From Pelagophyceae sp. CCMP2097 (lineage: Eukaryota; Sar; Pelagophyceae): a DNA stretch of 34,461 nucleotides. The notes below the pieces were generated by a model, which saw nothing but the letters and a program-made list of their open reading frames with translations, did not search any database and had not been told where the DNA came from. Within the stretch, counting starts at the first letter, position 1. Every line of letters starts with the position of its first letter. The stretch covers positions 1 through 34,461 of the forward strand of contig MU657545.1 of the NCBI GenBank assembly GCA_026770575.1. Direction: 5' to 3'. The position numbers were made by a program, and so were the translations under genes. Below, piece after piece: positions 10,244 through 20,700 of this stretch.

Positions 10244-10456
10244 ATATCCTAACGAATAAAATTATAAAAAAGGTTTGGTAGACAGTTCGGAAGACTCAAA
10301 AAAATGGTTCGTAAGACTTTAAAAGGGTTTGGTAGACTGTTCGGAAGACTTAGAAAAATGAATTATTTAAGATGGATAATCAATTTAAAAAGGAATATCC
10401 TCTTTTATTTGTTTGTTTGTTTTAAACATATATATTTACCGGTTTTATAATTTTGG
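10244..10456. other. Intergenic stretch with a degenerate ~58-bp direct repeat
   Basis: GGTTTGGTAGACAGTTCGGA and GGTTTGGTAGACTGTTCGGA begin two imperfect copies at about 10273 and 10328. Similar GTTCGG(A/T)AGA words lie in the element 2 gene at 28498-28686, so this may be the remnant of that gene's homologue. No open frame survives. Confidence 0.4.
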
Positions 10457-11689
10457 TTAAAAGATGCTATTAATGTTAACGTTCAAACCGGTCGATTGGC
10501 TGGGGAATGCGATTATACCAGTTGAAGTTTTGATATTATGCCTCATCCTTTTCGCGCACGCAATGGCTTCTTTGTTCGATTGGGCATGTGCTTGTTAAGT
10601 ATGAATTTTTCGAATGAGATTGATTGTAATTTGAGAATCGAATAATTTTGAGAAAACAGCGGTGATTATTTGGCTGATCTTTCAATTAAGTGCCTCGAAC
10701 AAGAATTCCCGAGGATTTTGCATCAGAGAGAGTTCTATCATCTCTTTTACCCGAGAATCAAGAACGACCGTTAAAGTGCCGTGCGTCTTTGACGTCTTAT
10801 GTAGTTGAATTACAATTTTATCGCCATCATAGTAGATCATCGTATTAGTAATTTCGGTTAGTTTTATCTGGATATGCCCAATGTCGTCGCGGTACGCATT
10901 TGCATATAAAGACCGATAATGATCGCTTAATTTAAAACTCTACCGATAGTCATACCCATTAAGCGTTCTTGCCGAGTAATTTTTTCATAGAGAACATCAA
11001 AAATCGTCTCAATATGGCTTAAATTTACCAGTTAAACGTAAGTGGTTTTCTTGCAATTATTCAAAAATTCGCTGTCGTTATTATTTGTTCGAATCGTTTC
11101 CGTAAGATCCATCAAGGCAGAGAAGAATGGGATTGATATAAGTTTATTTTCTCGAACATATTCAATCATAGTGTTGACAAGATCCTTGATGCATTCAGAC
11201 GGTATAACTTTTTCAAAAAAACGTCGTTCAGTTCAAGCATACTGTTTTAAAAATATGGTATATTAATTTCACGGTTCGCTCTGTCAACCAATATATTTTA
11301 ATTTGCCTTTACCGTCAGAATATTTGTACAGAATAACTGAACCCAATCGATAAGATCCTGTTTCGAAAATGAAGGAATAATTTTTTCTACGATTTTTTCT
11401 GAATTTTCTTATTTAGATGCGCGTGATGGTCTTGGTTTTCTTCCTGTTAAAACACGGATAGCGGGTTTGATTTCAGGGAAATCCATAAGATATTCAAGCC
11501 CATTATTTGTAAGCGTCGATGATTTAATCAAATTGCACAGGTTGACATGCCCGATAAAAGTCGATTGATCTGATAGATTAAAGATTTTTGTCGGGGGGTA
11601 TAAACTTTCGCCAATTCATATTTCACCACATGCGCCATATCATTATAATTATTAAATATATTCTTACATTGTAACCGAGCGCGATTCAT
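10457..11689 (-). pseudogene. Element 1 tyrosine-recombinase-like integrase (decayed)
   Basis: ATG 11689 (MNRARLQCKNIFNNYND). The frame shifts several times, but long pieces read through. An N-terminal helical region includes LTNNGLEYLMDFPEIKPAI. A middle segment has KIVIQLHKTSKTHGTLTVVL, like the catalytic-Lys beta-hairpin. A C-terminal segment has INLIRKIHT (Arg about 10610) followed by AIACAKRMRHNIKTST (MRH at 10538-10546). The spacing resembles the LRHxxxT...MGHS pattern of tyrosine recombinases; the nucleophilic Tyr is not evident. It has an in-frame TAA and TGA plus frameshifts. PLVs commonly carry such an integrase instead of the Polinton rve type. Confidence 0.5.
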
Positions 11690-11725
11690 TTTTATTTAAT
11701 ATTAGGAAAATTAAATAATAATATT

Positions 11726-14443
11726 TTAATCCTCTTTAATTGCGCATTCGACTTTAATATATTTAGTATCTTCTCTTACAAATCTATACCAATAATTTAC
11801 ACTGTTGCCCGTCCATAATGTACATGCCTTCGTTTTTGAATAGGTAGTGTTATAAACTTCTTTTAGATTTTTTTGAATACCGGATGTTTTTTTTGTCAAA
11901 TTTTTGAAGGTATAAATTTGAAGATTTCTTCAATGATTCCGTCTGTTAGTTTCGCTTTCTTAATATCCATCGGGTATATTCCGGTGTTCTTAATTTCCAT
12001 TTCATTGAGTTTCGCAATTCGTTATTTTTTATTATTATTAGTATTCAAATCTTTAAGTTTGTCGAAGAATTCCATAAGTTGTTATCCTCACGCAAGTTCT
12101 AAATCGCTTTGAAATATTTCAGGCACTTCAAAATGATTTTTAAAATAGAATTTCTTTACCTGCATCTTCTCGATCATAGTAGCTTCACATTCAAACATCT
12201 TTTTCTCGATAATCTCTACCTCCCATTTGCCAATGTCCAGAACTTTCATGTAACTCAATGTGTTGTTTCATTTTCTAACATTACATTAACTTCGGCTTCA
12301 AAATTCTCTTCAACACCCTTCTCGCATTTAACCTGTTTTATAATGTGCCTTTGATGCCATTAATTGAATAATTTTTCAAAATGGCGATTTTATTTTTTGA
12401 GTTTTATCGACTCCACTAATTTATCATAAATTTGACATTCGAGATCATCCCTCTCCCAAGCGGCGGTTCTTCTTCTTTTTCTTCAATAACAAATATCAAT
12501 TGTGTTTGATGTCAATGCGCAGCATCGATATGAGACTTAAAGAATATCGCGGGCGTTGGAGAATGATGCGACAAATATATATGCCATGAAAAATTTTACA
12601 TCATTTGAGTCATAATTGATTCCGCAAGTAATAATGATATTTGTGATTACAAAGTTGAGATCTTTCCAATTTTCATTAACGGTCAAGGGACCCTTCTTAA
12701 TTTTGTCATTAATATCTGCATTATAGTGTCTCCAAGGTTTTTTAGTCTCATTTTTAAAAGCGTTTTTAAATTCCGCCATCTTTATCTCGCTTTTAGACTC
12801 TTTGAATGGATAATAAATGAATATTTTCTTGTCGTTAGTCAAATCCTTAATGATGTCAGTAACCATATGATTTGAATCTAAAACACATGTAAGGTCTTTT
12901 TTCGATTTTTTAACATTGAGTTCGATGATTGACTTACGTCTTCCTGAGAGGAGATTCTTGAACAAATTTATTGTTTTTGTTGTGATAAATGCATCCAATA
13001 ATATTACTTTTTTAGTTTTCTTGATGACAATTTGAAAACTTTCCAATTCTCGGATTTTTTCTTCATAAAAGTTCCTTCGAGTTTATCAACCACTGTCTCA
13101 ATCTCGTCTATGATCACAACATTATACTCCTTGTCAGGTAAATTATTTAATGTATTCACAACGATTATCAAGTTTTCCTTCTTTAATAAAATCCCTCCCT
13201 GTTTATCTTTCGTATAAAATTTTTGATTATGTGCCACTTCAATACCTGTCGCTTGGAGTCTGGTTAATGCATTTAAACCAAGCGCACGATTTGGTGCTAT
13301 CCAGATAAAAGATAAATGTTTATTATTGTTTAAATATCGGACCAGTTATTCGGTTTTACCGCTACCCATCCCCGTATTATTAATAATTAATTTCTCCAAT
13401 GTCATAAATTCCTTCTGGCTTTATCGATCAACCTTCACAATATCCTTTTTATCAAACTCGAATAATTTTTTTTTAAAAAAACGTTTAAAATGGAATTTTT
13501 CACTTAACTGCGGATAATACTTTCCTGACTTAATTGCGGATAGTAATAATATAACACATTTTTCATCTTCCGCAACGTCGCTGTTTCAATAGGATATTCA
13601 TTGATTCGACTCCAATTCTTCTCCCATTTATTCTGTTTCGTTACGTTTGTCGATAAATCAAGATGCTTCTGTTCAAGCCACTTAAGAAAATCTATGTATG
13701 GTATCCCATTCGTATAACAAAAGCGTGCCATTAAATGCGTGTAAGAGTGATTATACTGAGTCGGATCTTATGGCAACATTCTTAATATATCCTCGGGCCT
13801 TTTTTTATCATATTCCAATAAAATATCGCAGGATAAACAAAGTTTTGGTAGTGTCGATAAGTCATAAGGTTGATGTGATCTATCAAGGTCAATCTCGTGT
13901 CGCAGCACCTCATCAACCTCCGGCATCGGTAACGATTCAGACTCGAAAAAGCATGTAATTAAATGTTTTTCATATCATTTTCTTCAATGATTTCTTGAAT
14001 CCGCCCATCCAATTTACTCTGATTATCGGATTTCATGTTACGGTTATTTGTATAAACCTTCCAGTCAAACGAATCTTCATCATCATTCATTGATTTCACG
14101 ATGAATTTAACAATTGATAAATCAACTTTGTCCTTTATCAAATAATTTGACAGTACAATGTGATAACTCGATTTGGTTGAAGTCACTGACCCACCTTATC
14201 AATATCGAATTAAATCCGCATCGGATAAGTCGTGAGGACTTCATACAACCCATTGTTTTTATTTAGAAGTTTCAAGTATTCATCGGGAGACATCGACGTC
14301 CAGAGACTCTAACATTTTTTTGTTTGAGAATGTACTATAATTTCATTCGGTAACTTATAAAGAATCGCTTCTCTCATTGATCCGCCGTTCATGTCATTAT
14401 TTTTATACCAAGTATGTTTCATGAAGTCCAGAGTCTGTACCAT
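11726..14443 (-). pseudogene. Element 1 primase (AEP) fused to herpes-OBP-like SF2 helicase
   Basis: A gene of about 900 codons starting at ATG 14443 (MVQTLDFMKHTWYKN). The primase part has FDID at 14198-14209 (catalytic D-x-D), then SSYHIVLSNY and FDWKVYTNNRNMK, matching the S-x-H and VYxxNRxxR motifs of archaeo-eukaryotic primases. A linker contains RFCYTNGIPYIDFLKWLE. The helicase has Walker A GMGSGKT (13352-13375), Walker B VVIIDEIE (about 13120-13097), TCGINYDSNDVKFF, and DILxVSYR at the motif VI position. The order matches primase-helicases of giant viruses and some PLVs (Herpes_ori_bp type). It ends with VECAIKED at 11726. Several TAA/TAG/TGA codons and frameshifts interrupt it. It would unwind and prime replication of the linear genome. 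Confidence 0.7.
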
Positions 14444-14798
14444 TATTATATACTATGATATTAATATGCTTTACCCGTTTAATACACAACATTTTTATGA
14501 AAAATGATAAATCTTTGCTTTTTACTTTATCTCTTTGCATTTTTTAACGTATTGTTATAGATTTTTATTTGAAATCTTCCTTTTTAGTAACTTCGATTAA
14601 AGTGAAGTAGCCGGACGTCCACGTTTTCGATTTGGCACATGTTAGATATTATCCATAACTAATTTAAAATTATTATTTTATGCTTGATCTGATTAATTTA
14701 AAATAACATATCATTATTTTGAGATTGGCAATAAAAATGAAGACCGAATTGCTAGTTAAGTAATAATCATAATAACAATGACATCTATAAATATGTAC

Positions 14799-15028
14799 AG
14801 CACTTGCGTAAAATGAATGGGCGCCGATACTTGATTTTCAAAGTATCGGCTCAAGTATCGACCAAAATCTCAAGTATCGGCAAGTCAAATTCGCAATAAG
14901 TTTAATTAAAATCCTAAATGCCTGCTTATTGAGAATTTGACTTGCCGATACTTGAGATTCTGGTCGATACTTGAGCCGATACTTGAAAGTCAAGTATCGG
15001 CGCCCATTCATTTTACGCGGAAAGTGCT
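14799..15028. mobile_element. 230-bp foldback insertion with GTAC target duplication
   Basis: The outer tips are AGCACTT and AGTGCT, followed by long inverted arms containing AAAATGAATGGGCGCCGATA and its complement. It sits inside the right terminal repeat of element 1. The left repeat has the uninterrupted version TAAATATGTACTTTGACA at about 2675; here GTAC is duplicated (14795-14798 and 15029-15032) around the insert. This proves a recent insertion after the two repeats were established. It encodes nothing. Confidence 0.92.
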
Positions 15029-15085
15029 GTACTTTGACAATGTCAACAAAAACGAGAAAATAACCAAAAAAAACAAAAACAAAAA

Positions 15086-15325
15086 ATGTTCAATATTAAC
15101 GTTACCGAAATTATAAAAAAAAAAAAAAAAAAATTCGAGATGGACATTGAGGAAATTGATCCTAATTCGCAGGAGTGGGTATATCGTACTGTAGTTGATC
15201 ATTGTTTCGAATCATACAAGTGTTGCGATGATCCAGATGAGAAAGCAGAAATTCGTTCGAAGGTAGGTCATTTGTTGAAACAGACCCCTGCTCAGTTACG
15301 TGATGTGATCGCCGTTAGTTGTTAG
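15086..15325 (+). CDS. Small repeat-encoded protein, right copy (open)
   Basis: 79 codons from ATG 15086. After a run of Lys codons produced by an A-homopolymer it reads EMDIEEIDPNSQEWVYRTVV, DHCFESYKCCDDPDEKAEI, KVGHLLKQTPAQLRDVIAVSC. Because it lies in the terminal repeat it existed twice per element; the left copy is broken. Conservation is clearer at protein-coding positions than in the flanks, which suggests it was a real gene. The composition (acidic, Cys pair, helical C-terminus) is that of a small regulatory or end-binding protein, but no family is recognised. The poly-Lys run may be expanded or mis-assembled. Confidence 0.5.
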   Translation: MFNINVTEIIKKKKKKFEMDIEEIDPNSQEWVYRTVVDHCFESYKCCDDPDEKAEIRSKVGHLLKQTPAQLRDVIAVSC

Positions 15326-15429
15326 ATAATAAAACATCAAATAAAACCAAATAAAAAAAATCCCCTGCGCTGTGTACATAGATATAATATTTTTTGGGGC
15401 TCGGCGGGGTTTTATTGCGATTTTGAATA

Positions 15430-16040
15430 ATTTATTTGATGTTTTGAATAAGTCCGCGCTAATTGAGATATTTGAAAAGTCTCCGCAAGCAATTACATCC
15501 AAAGAAAATATTTTGTCCCTACTTAGATAACTAATATAAAAAAAGTGGCGAAGTCCATATTTCGTATTCTTACTTAGAGATATATGCCATTTTATGAGTT
15601 TTGCCACTTTTTCCAACCGTTGCCGCGCTTAACCGCTTTTTAGAAATTATTTTGAGGTTTTTGAAAAATCTTCGTTATTGAGATATTTCAAAAGTCTCCG
15701 CAAGCAATTACATCAACGGAAATATTTTGTCCCTGCTTAGATAACTAATAAAAAAAAATGGCGAAGTCCATTTTTCGTATTCTTACTTAGAGATATATGC
15801 CATTTTATGAGTTTCGCCACTTTTTCCATCCGTAGCCGCGCCTAACTGCTGTTTAGAATAATTCTTTTGAGGTTTTGAAAAAATCTTCCTTATTGAGATA
15901 TTTAGAAATGTCTCCGCAAGCAATTACATCCTAGAAAATATTTTGTCCCTGCTTAGATATCTATGGGAAAAAGTGGCGAAGTCCATGAAACGCATTCTTA
16001 CTTGGAGATATATGCCGAAATATGGACTTCGCCACTTTTT
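15430..16040. repeat. Three ~210-bp hairpin units in the right terminal repeat
   Basis: Units with hairpins near 15542-15612, 15763-15826 and 15970-16040 share the loop and the tail with GTCTCCGCAAGCAATTACAT and AAATATTTTGTCCCT. The outermost hairpin is the most perfect: AAAAAGTGGCGAAGTCCAT is matched exactly by its complement. The left repeat carries two units, so copy number has changed since integration. Outside them, CCGTAGCAACCTCCAGCAAC is repeated at 16047 and 16077. Confidence 0.78.
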
Positions 16041-16390
16041 CCAAACCGTAGCAACCTCCAGCAACTTTTTTCAACCCGTAGCAACCTCCAGCAACTTTTT
16101 CTCAAACCGTAGCCGCCTTTCAAATATCTCAACACCTCCGAGAAAATCCTTGTCAAAAAAATGTCGCTGAAATTTTGTCAGAAACTTTTCTAAATTTTGT
16201 CAAAACTTTTCTTTATTTTGCCAGAAACTTTTTCTAAATCTTCATTTTTTTGGTCTGAAACTTTTCGGTGCATCGAAAGCTCTCTGTCCTCTTAAGATTC
16301 GGGCGGTCGTTTCAAAATTATCGGGGTTGCGATTTCTATCCTCGGCGTCAAAAACCACGTCAAAAAGGTACCCAAAAAGCACCCTGGATC

Positions 16391-16689
16391 CTCGCGGGCG
16401 ACGCCGCGCTCCCGCGAGGCCCATGGCCGCGCGTTTCTGCGCCAGCCTCGATACGCCGTCTCGTCAGGTCGCCGCCGCGGCGCCGACCGGCAACGGCGCC
16501 AACGGCGTCTCCGAGGCCGCTCACGAGGCGCCAAAGGCCGCGCCGAACGCCAACGGCGCCAACGGCGTCTCCGAGACAACTCACGAGGCGCCAAAGGCCG
16601 CGCCGAAGAAGGTGCCCCCGAGAGCATGGCCGCGCGTTTCTGCGCCAGCCTCGGTACGCCGTCTCGTCAGGTCGCCGACGCGGCGCCGA
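16391..16689 (+). CDS. Host coding DNA with internal tandem repeats (partial, runs into gap)
   Basis: GC-rich DNA begins immediately after element 1. The frame with MAARFCASLDTPSRQV reads AlaPro-rich sequence with two 20-residue repeats (NGANGVSEAAHEAPKAAP and NGANGVSETTHEAPKAAP, period 60 bp). It then reads KKVPPRA, after which the DNA repeats from its beginning (ATGGCCGCGCGTTTCTGCGC at 16423 and 16626, a unit of about 203 bp). It resembles the host DNA left of element 1, so this is a repeat-rich host gene family into which the element inserted. Frame is uncertain and the 3' part is lost in the assembly gap. Confidence 0.4.
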
Positions 16690-17568
16690 NNNNNNNNNNN
16701 NNNNNNNNNNNNNNNNNNNNNNNNNNNNNNNNNNNNNNNNNNNNNNNNNNNNNNNNNNNNNNNNNNNNNNNNNNNNNNNNNNNNNNNNNNNNNNNNNNNN
16801 NNNNNNNNNNNNNNNNNNNNNNNNNNNNNNNNNNNNNNNNNNNNNNNNNNNNNNNNNNNNNNNNNNNNNNNNNNNNNNNNNNNNNNNNNNNNNNNNNNNN
16901 NNNNNNNNNNNNNNNNNNNNNNNNNNNNNNNNNNNNNNNNNNNNNNNNNNNNNNNNNNNNNNNNNNNNNNNNNNNNNNNNNNNNNNNNNNNNNNNNNNNN
17001 NNNNNNNNNNNNNNNNNNNNNNNNNNNNNNNNNNNNNNNNNNNNNNNNNNNNNNNNNNNNNNNNNNNNNNNNNNNNNNNNNNNNNNNNNNNNNNNNNNNN
17101 NNNNNNNNNNNNNNNNNNNNNNNNNNNNNNNNNNNNNNNNNNNNNNNNNNNNNNNNNNNNNNNNNNNNNNNNNNNNNNNNNNNNNNNNNNNNNNNNNNNN
17201 NNNNNNNNNNNNNNNNNNNNNNNNNNNNNNNNNNNNNNNNNNNNNNNNNNNNNNNNNNNNNNNNNNNNNNNNNNNNNNNNNNNNNNNNNNNNNNNNNNNN
17301 NNNNNNNNNNNNNNNNNNNNNNNNNNNNNNNNNNNNNNNNNNNNNNNNNNNNNNNNNNNNNNNNNNNNNNNNNNNNNNNNNNNNNNNNNNNNNNNNNNNN
17401 NNNNNNNNNNNNNNNNNNNNNNNNNNNNNNNNNNNNNNNNNNNNNNNNNNNNNNNNNNNNNNNNNNNNNNNNNNNNNNNNNNNNNNNNNNNNNNNNNNNN
17501 NNNNNNNNNNNNNNNNNNNNNNNNNNNNNNNNNNNNNNNNNNNNNNNNNNNNNNNNNNNNNNNNNNNN
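16690..17568. other. Assembly gap (879 N)
   Basis: Unresolved bases. The gap starts inside the host tandem repeat and ends exactly at the first visible base of element 2's left terminal repeat, so the left outer boundary and any target duplication of element 2 are hidden. Confidence 0.99.
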
Positions 17569-17705
17569 TTTTTTCGGTCAAGATATGATACGTATTCAAT
17601 TAAATCATATTTAGAATTTAGAAAACGGTACATGTAGTGATTCAATCATACAAATTCATTAACACAAATTCAATAAAATATTTTTTCCTTTTCTATAAAA
17701 ATGAA
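17569..17705 (+). repeat. Element 2 left terminal inverted repeat
   Basis: 137 visible bp, the reverse complement of 29058-29194 with a single mismatch (C versus A in CAAATT[C/A]ATTAACAC). It begins at the gap edge, so it may extend further out. The inner end lies just past a TATAAAA box. Confidence 0.95.
17694..17700 (+). promoter_or_regulatory. TATAAAA box inside left terminal repeat, driving the polymerase
   Basis: TATAAAA lies about 53 bp upstream of the polymerase ATG (17753). Since it is part of the inverted repeat, the same inward-facing box exists at the other end. Core promoters embedded in terminal repeats would give one transcription start at each end. Inferred from sequence only. 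Confidence 0.45.
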
Positions 17706-17752
17706 AGGTATAAAGTAGTATAAGGAGAAACGTTTATGATAGTTTAAAAGAC

Positions 17753-20700
17753 ATGAGTTTAAATGACAAAAATTCTTTTCTTATGGATAGTATGGACGTG
17801 TATATTAGTGAAAGCGAATTCAGATTAGCAGTGGATAAATATTTTAAAAAATCAAAATTCACGAGAATAATCGACAATGATATGAGTAAGTCTTACAAAA
17901 GACTTGTAAAAAAATATGCAAAAAACGGGTACACAATCCCCACTCTTAAAACTGTATTGATTGGGAATTCCTTTGTAAAACCTGAAACTTTGTACGATAA
18001 GCGGTTTAAATCAGGAGAAAATTTAAAAAAAATAAACAAAAAAAATAGATATTAAAAAAGAGTCTGTTGAGAACAAGAAAATCGAATCATCGAAAAACAT
18101 CGCACGCATTTTTAACAGAAATCGTGTAACCCCAAAATTCGTTGATTCGGAAAGAAGAATCAAATACGGCAAAGAATTCCCCGAATTCTTGGTCAAACCA
18201 GTACGAGTTCAATGAGTTCTATGGAACGATTCATTAGATTACGATGAAAATTTTGATGTTAAATTAACCCCTCTCCTAATGAATTACCCGAATGGAAGTG
18301 TTCAGATTGATGTGATCTATAAACATGGACAATATGTTTATGATGAAGTAATAGGAAATTACATACAATGGGACACCCACGAATCTAAGAGATCCATTCA
18401 TGCTATAAAATTAGAAGACAGATCGACAAGGACACGGATAATTAAAACGAACGCGAAAAATATTCAACGTGAGGGATATGATTTTCATAGACAAAAAAAT
18501 GTTCAAAATATCCGGACTGAATGGAATTCATTGGATTATGGACAACTAACTTCGAGCAGCGAGAAAAAGTTTTTGTATATAGATATTAAATTCTTAACCC
18601 CAGCAGCCGGTGGATGCAGTTCGAGTTTAAACGGAACCAAGATGAGTATCGGAAAAAAAGAAAACAAAATCAAAATAAATTGTCCACATTCAACAAACAA
18701 TAACTGTTTATTTAAATGTATAAGTAAACAATATCCAAATAAATTAATTAAATTCGGACTTGTTCAGTGTAACGAAATACGTCAGCAGTTTGGAATAGAA
18801 AAAAATGCGATGATATCTATTGAAAACGCGATAGAAATTTTCAATTTTTTACATAATGATAAGGAGATTGCTATATATTGTCAGGATTTTAATAAGGGGA
18901 TACTCACTAACGAGTTTGTTGGAGGGTCATCTGAATCAAATTTTAAACTGTTATTAATAGATTCACATTATTCGATCATTGAAGGAAAATGGTCGAGATG
19001 TACCGAATGTTTTAAAGAGCATCTTGGTAAACACAAATATAATTCTGGTGGAGTTAAGTTTTTAAAGGAAAGGAAAAATCCATCTCTATTACTTCCAGCG
19101 GAACCTCCCAAAAATGTTAAATTGAAAGATAAAACGATTTTTAGTTATGATATTGAAACTCAAAAAAAGAATGATATAAAAGAACATCGTCCGTATATCG
19201 TAGGTTTCCACTATTATGATGTGGATGAGGTTTCGAGATACAAATCAATCGGCGGAAGAACGTGTATGAAAGAATTCTATGAAATTCTTGGGACCAAGGA
19301 ATTCGAACATATAAAATATTTGAATGCGTTTAACGGGAGTCGTTTTGATCATTATTATCTGATGAAAGAAAAACTGAATTCATTAGGAAAAGATTCTATG
19401 GGTGAGTATATCATCAACAATTCGAGAATTTTAAAACTCACTATTCAAAACAAGAAATGCATCGACTTAGGGCAACATCTCTTAGGCTCGTTGAAGAAAA
19501 ATCTCGAAGATAGTGGCTGTGAAGTGTTGAAAGGGGATATTGACCACGATTTAAGCGATGAATGGGAAAACACATCGGAAGATAGGAAAGCCGAAGTAGA
19601 AAAATACCTAATGAAAGATGTTATGGGTCTATCAGAGTTGTACGAGAAAAACAACGCGATCATGTATGAGAAATTCCAAATAAATCTTTGTGACTCAATG
19701 ACAACGTCAAGCAACGCGTATCATATATGGAAGAACCGTCTCAACGATTTTGAGGTAAACCTTCCATCACGTAATAATGAGGACAACATTCGGAAAGCGA
19801 TTTATGGAGGTCGAACTCAGTTGAATAAACGCAATTATGTGAGCAAATCATTCGAATAGAATGATGAGACAAAGGTTTTCAAAAAAATTGATGAACATGG
19901 AAATAATGTATACAAAATAAGTGAAAATGATTATGACAAAATTAACGACTATTTGTTCGATGCGGATGTAGTCTTTTTATACTCTACTGCAATGTTAAAA
20001 AATTATCCAATAGGTAAAGAAATCGATACAGTTGTTTACCAAGAAGGAAAATTGGGGATATATAGAATCGAGTATATAACAAACAAAGCTTTGTTAACAC
20101 CTACATTGCCTCGCAAGGAAAATGGTGGATTGAAATGGGATCTAATAGATTCAAGTGGATGGTATTCGAGCATCGATATAGAAAATGACCAAAATGCCGG
20201 ATATAAAATTAAAAATTTTGAAGGAATCTATTGGGAAAAAAGTGCTCCAATTTTGAAGAAGTACGTTAATGAGTTTTATGAAATGAAGAGTAATTCAATC
20301 AAAGGGACTTGTACATATGCAACAGCAAAACTGTATCTTAATGCTTTATATGGGAAAATGTTACAGGGGTCTATTCGAAAAAAAGAAAAATAGTTTCAAA
20401 ATCTGAAGAGTTTGCTGTACTGCTACAAAAAAACAGAATATTACAAATAACTGAATTAGGAACAGATAGGTGGATCGTCTCTTATGAAACAGAGCAACAC
20501 AATAAAGAAGAATTTGCACAAAAGCCAAGCCACATGGGTGTATTTATCTTGGGATATTCTCGTAGGATTATGATAGAAAAATATAATCAATGCGGGAATA
20601 CAATCAAACGTATGCCCTTTTATTTTGATACCGATTCGATGGTGATACCATCGGAATGTTTGGATAAGGTTGAAATTAATCCTTCATTGGGGGGGATCAT

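Larger units (their letters stand above)
1571..16390. mobile_element. Element 1: endogenous polinton-like virus (degraded)
   Basis: The element is about 14.8 kb, AT-rich in GC-rich surroundings, and bounded by long terminal inverted repeats whose outer tips are GATCCAGGGTGC (1571) and its complement ending at 16390. Genes from left to right are fibre, MCP, small gene, penton-like protein, lipase (opposite strand), acidic protein, ATPase, Lys/Pro repeat protein, tyrosine-recombinase-like integrase and primase-helicase. This content is that of polinton-like viruses: capsid plus FtsK/HerA-type ATPase plus a replication protein in a 14-20 kb linear element. Nearly every gene carries stops or frameshifts, so it is an integrated fossil. 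CTCGCGGGCG occurs at 1177-1186, just outside the palindrome, and at 16391-16400, just outside the right repeat, and may be a target-site duplication. Confidence 0.85.
14713..16390 (-). repeat. Element 1 right terminal inverted repeat
   Basis: This is the inverted partner of 1571-2762. It contains the foldback insertion at 14799-15028, the better-preserved copy of the repeat-encoded small gene (15086-15325), and three hairpin units instead of two. It ends at CACCCTGGATC (16390), after which GC-rich host DNA begins abruptly. Confidence 0.88.

Noticed and set aside
11042..12354. Plus-strand ORFs of 74-81 codons
   Set aside because: The minus strand here encodes recognisable integrase and primase-helicase sequence across frameshifts; the plus-strand frames are its shadows and have Phe/Leu/Ser-rich, non-protein-like composition.
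16268..17645. Long ORFs of 310-448 codons on both strands
   Set aside because: They consist mostly of undetermined residues across the N block and carry no information.
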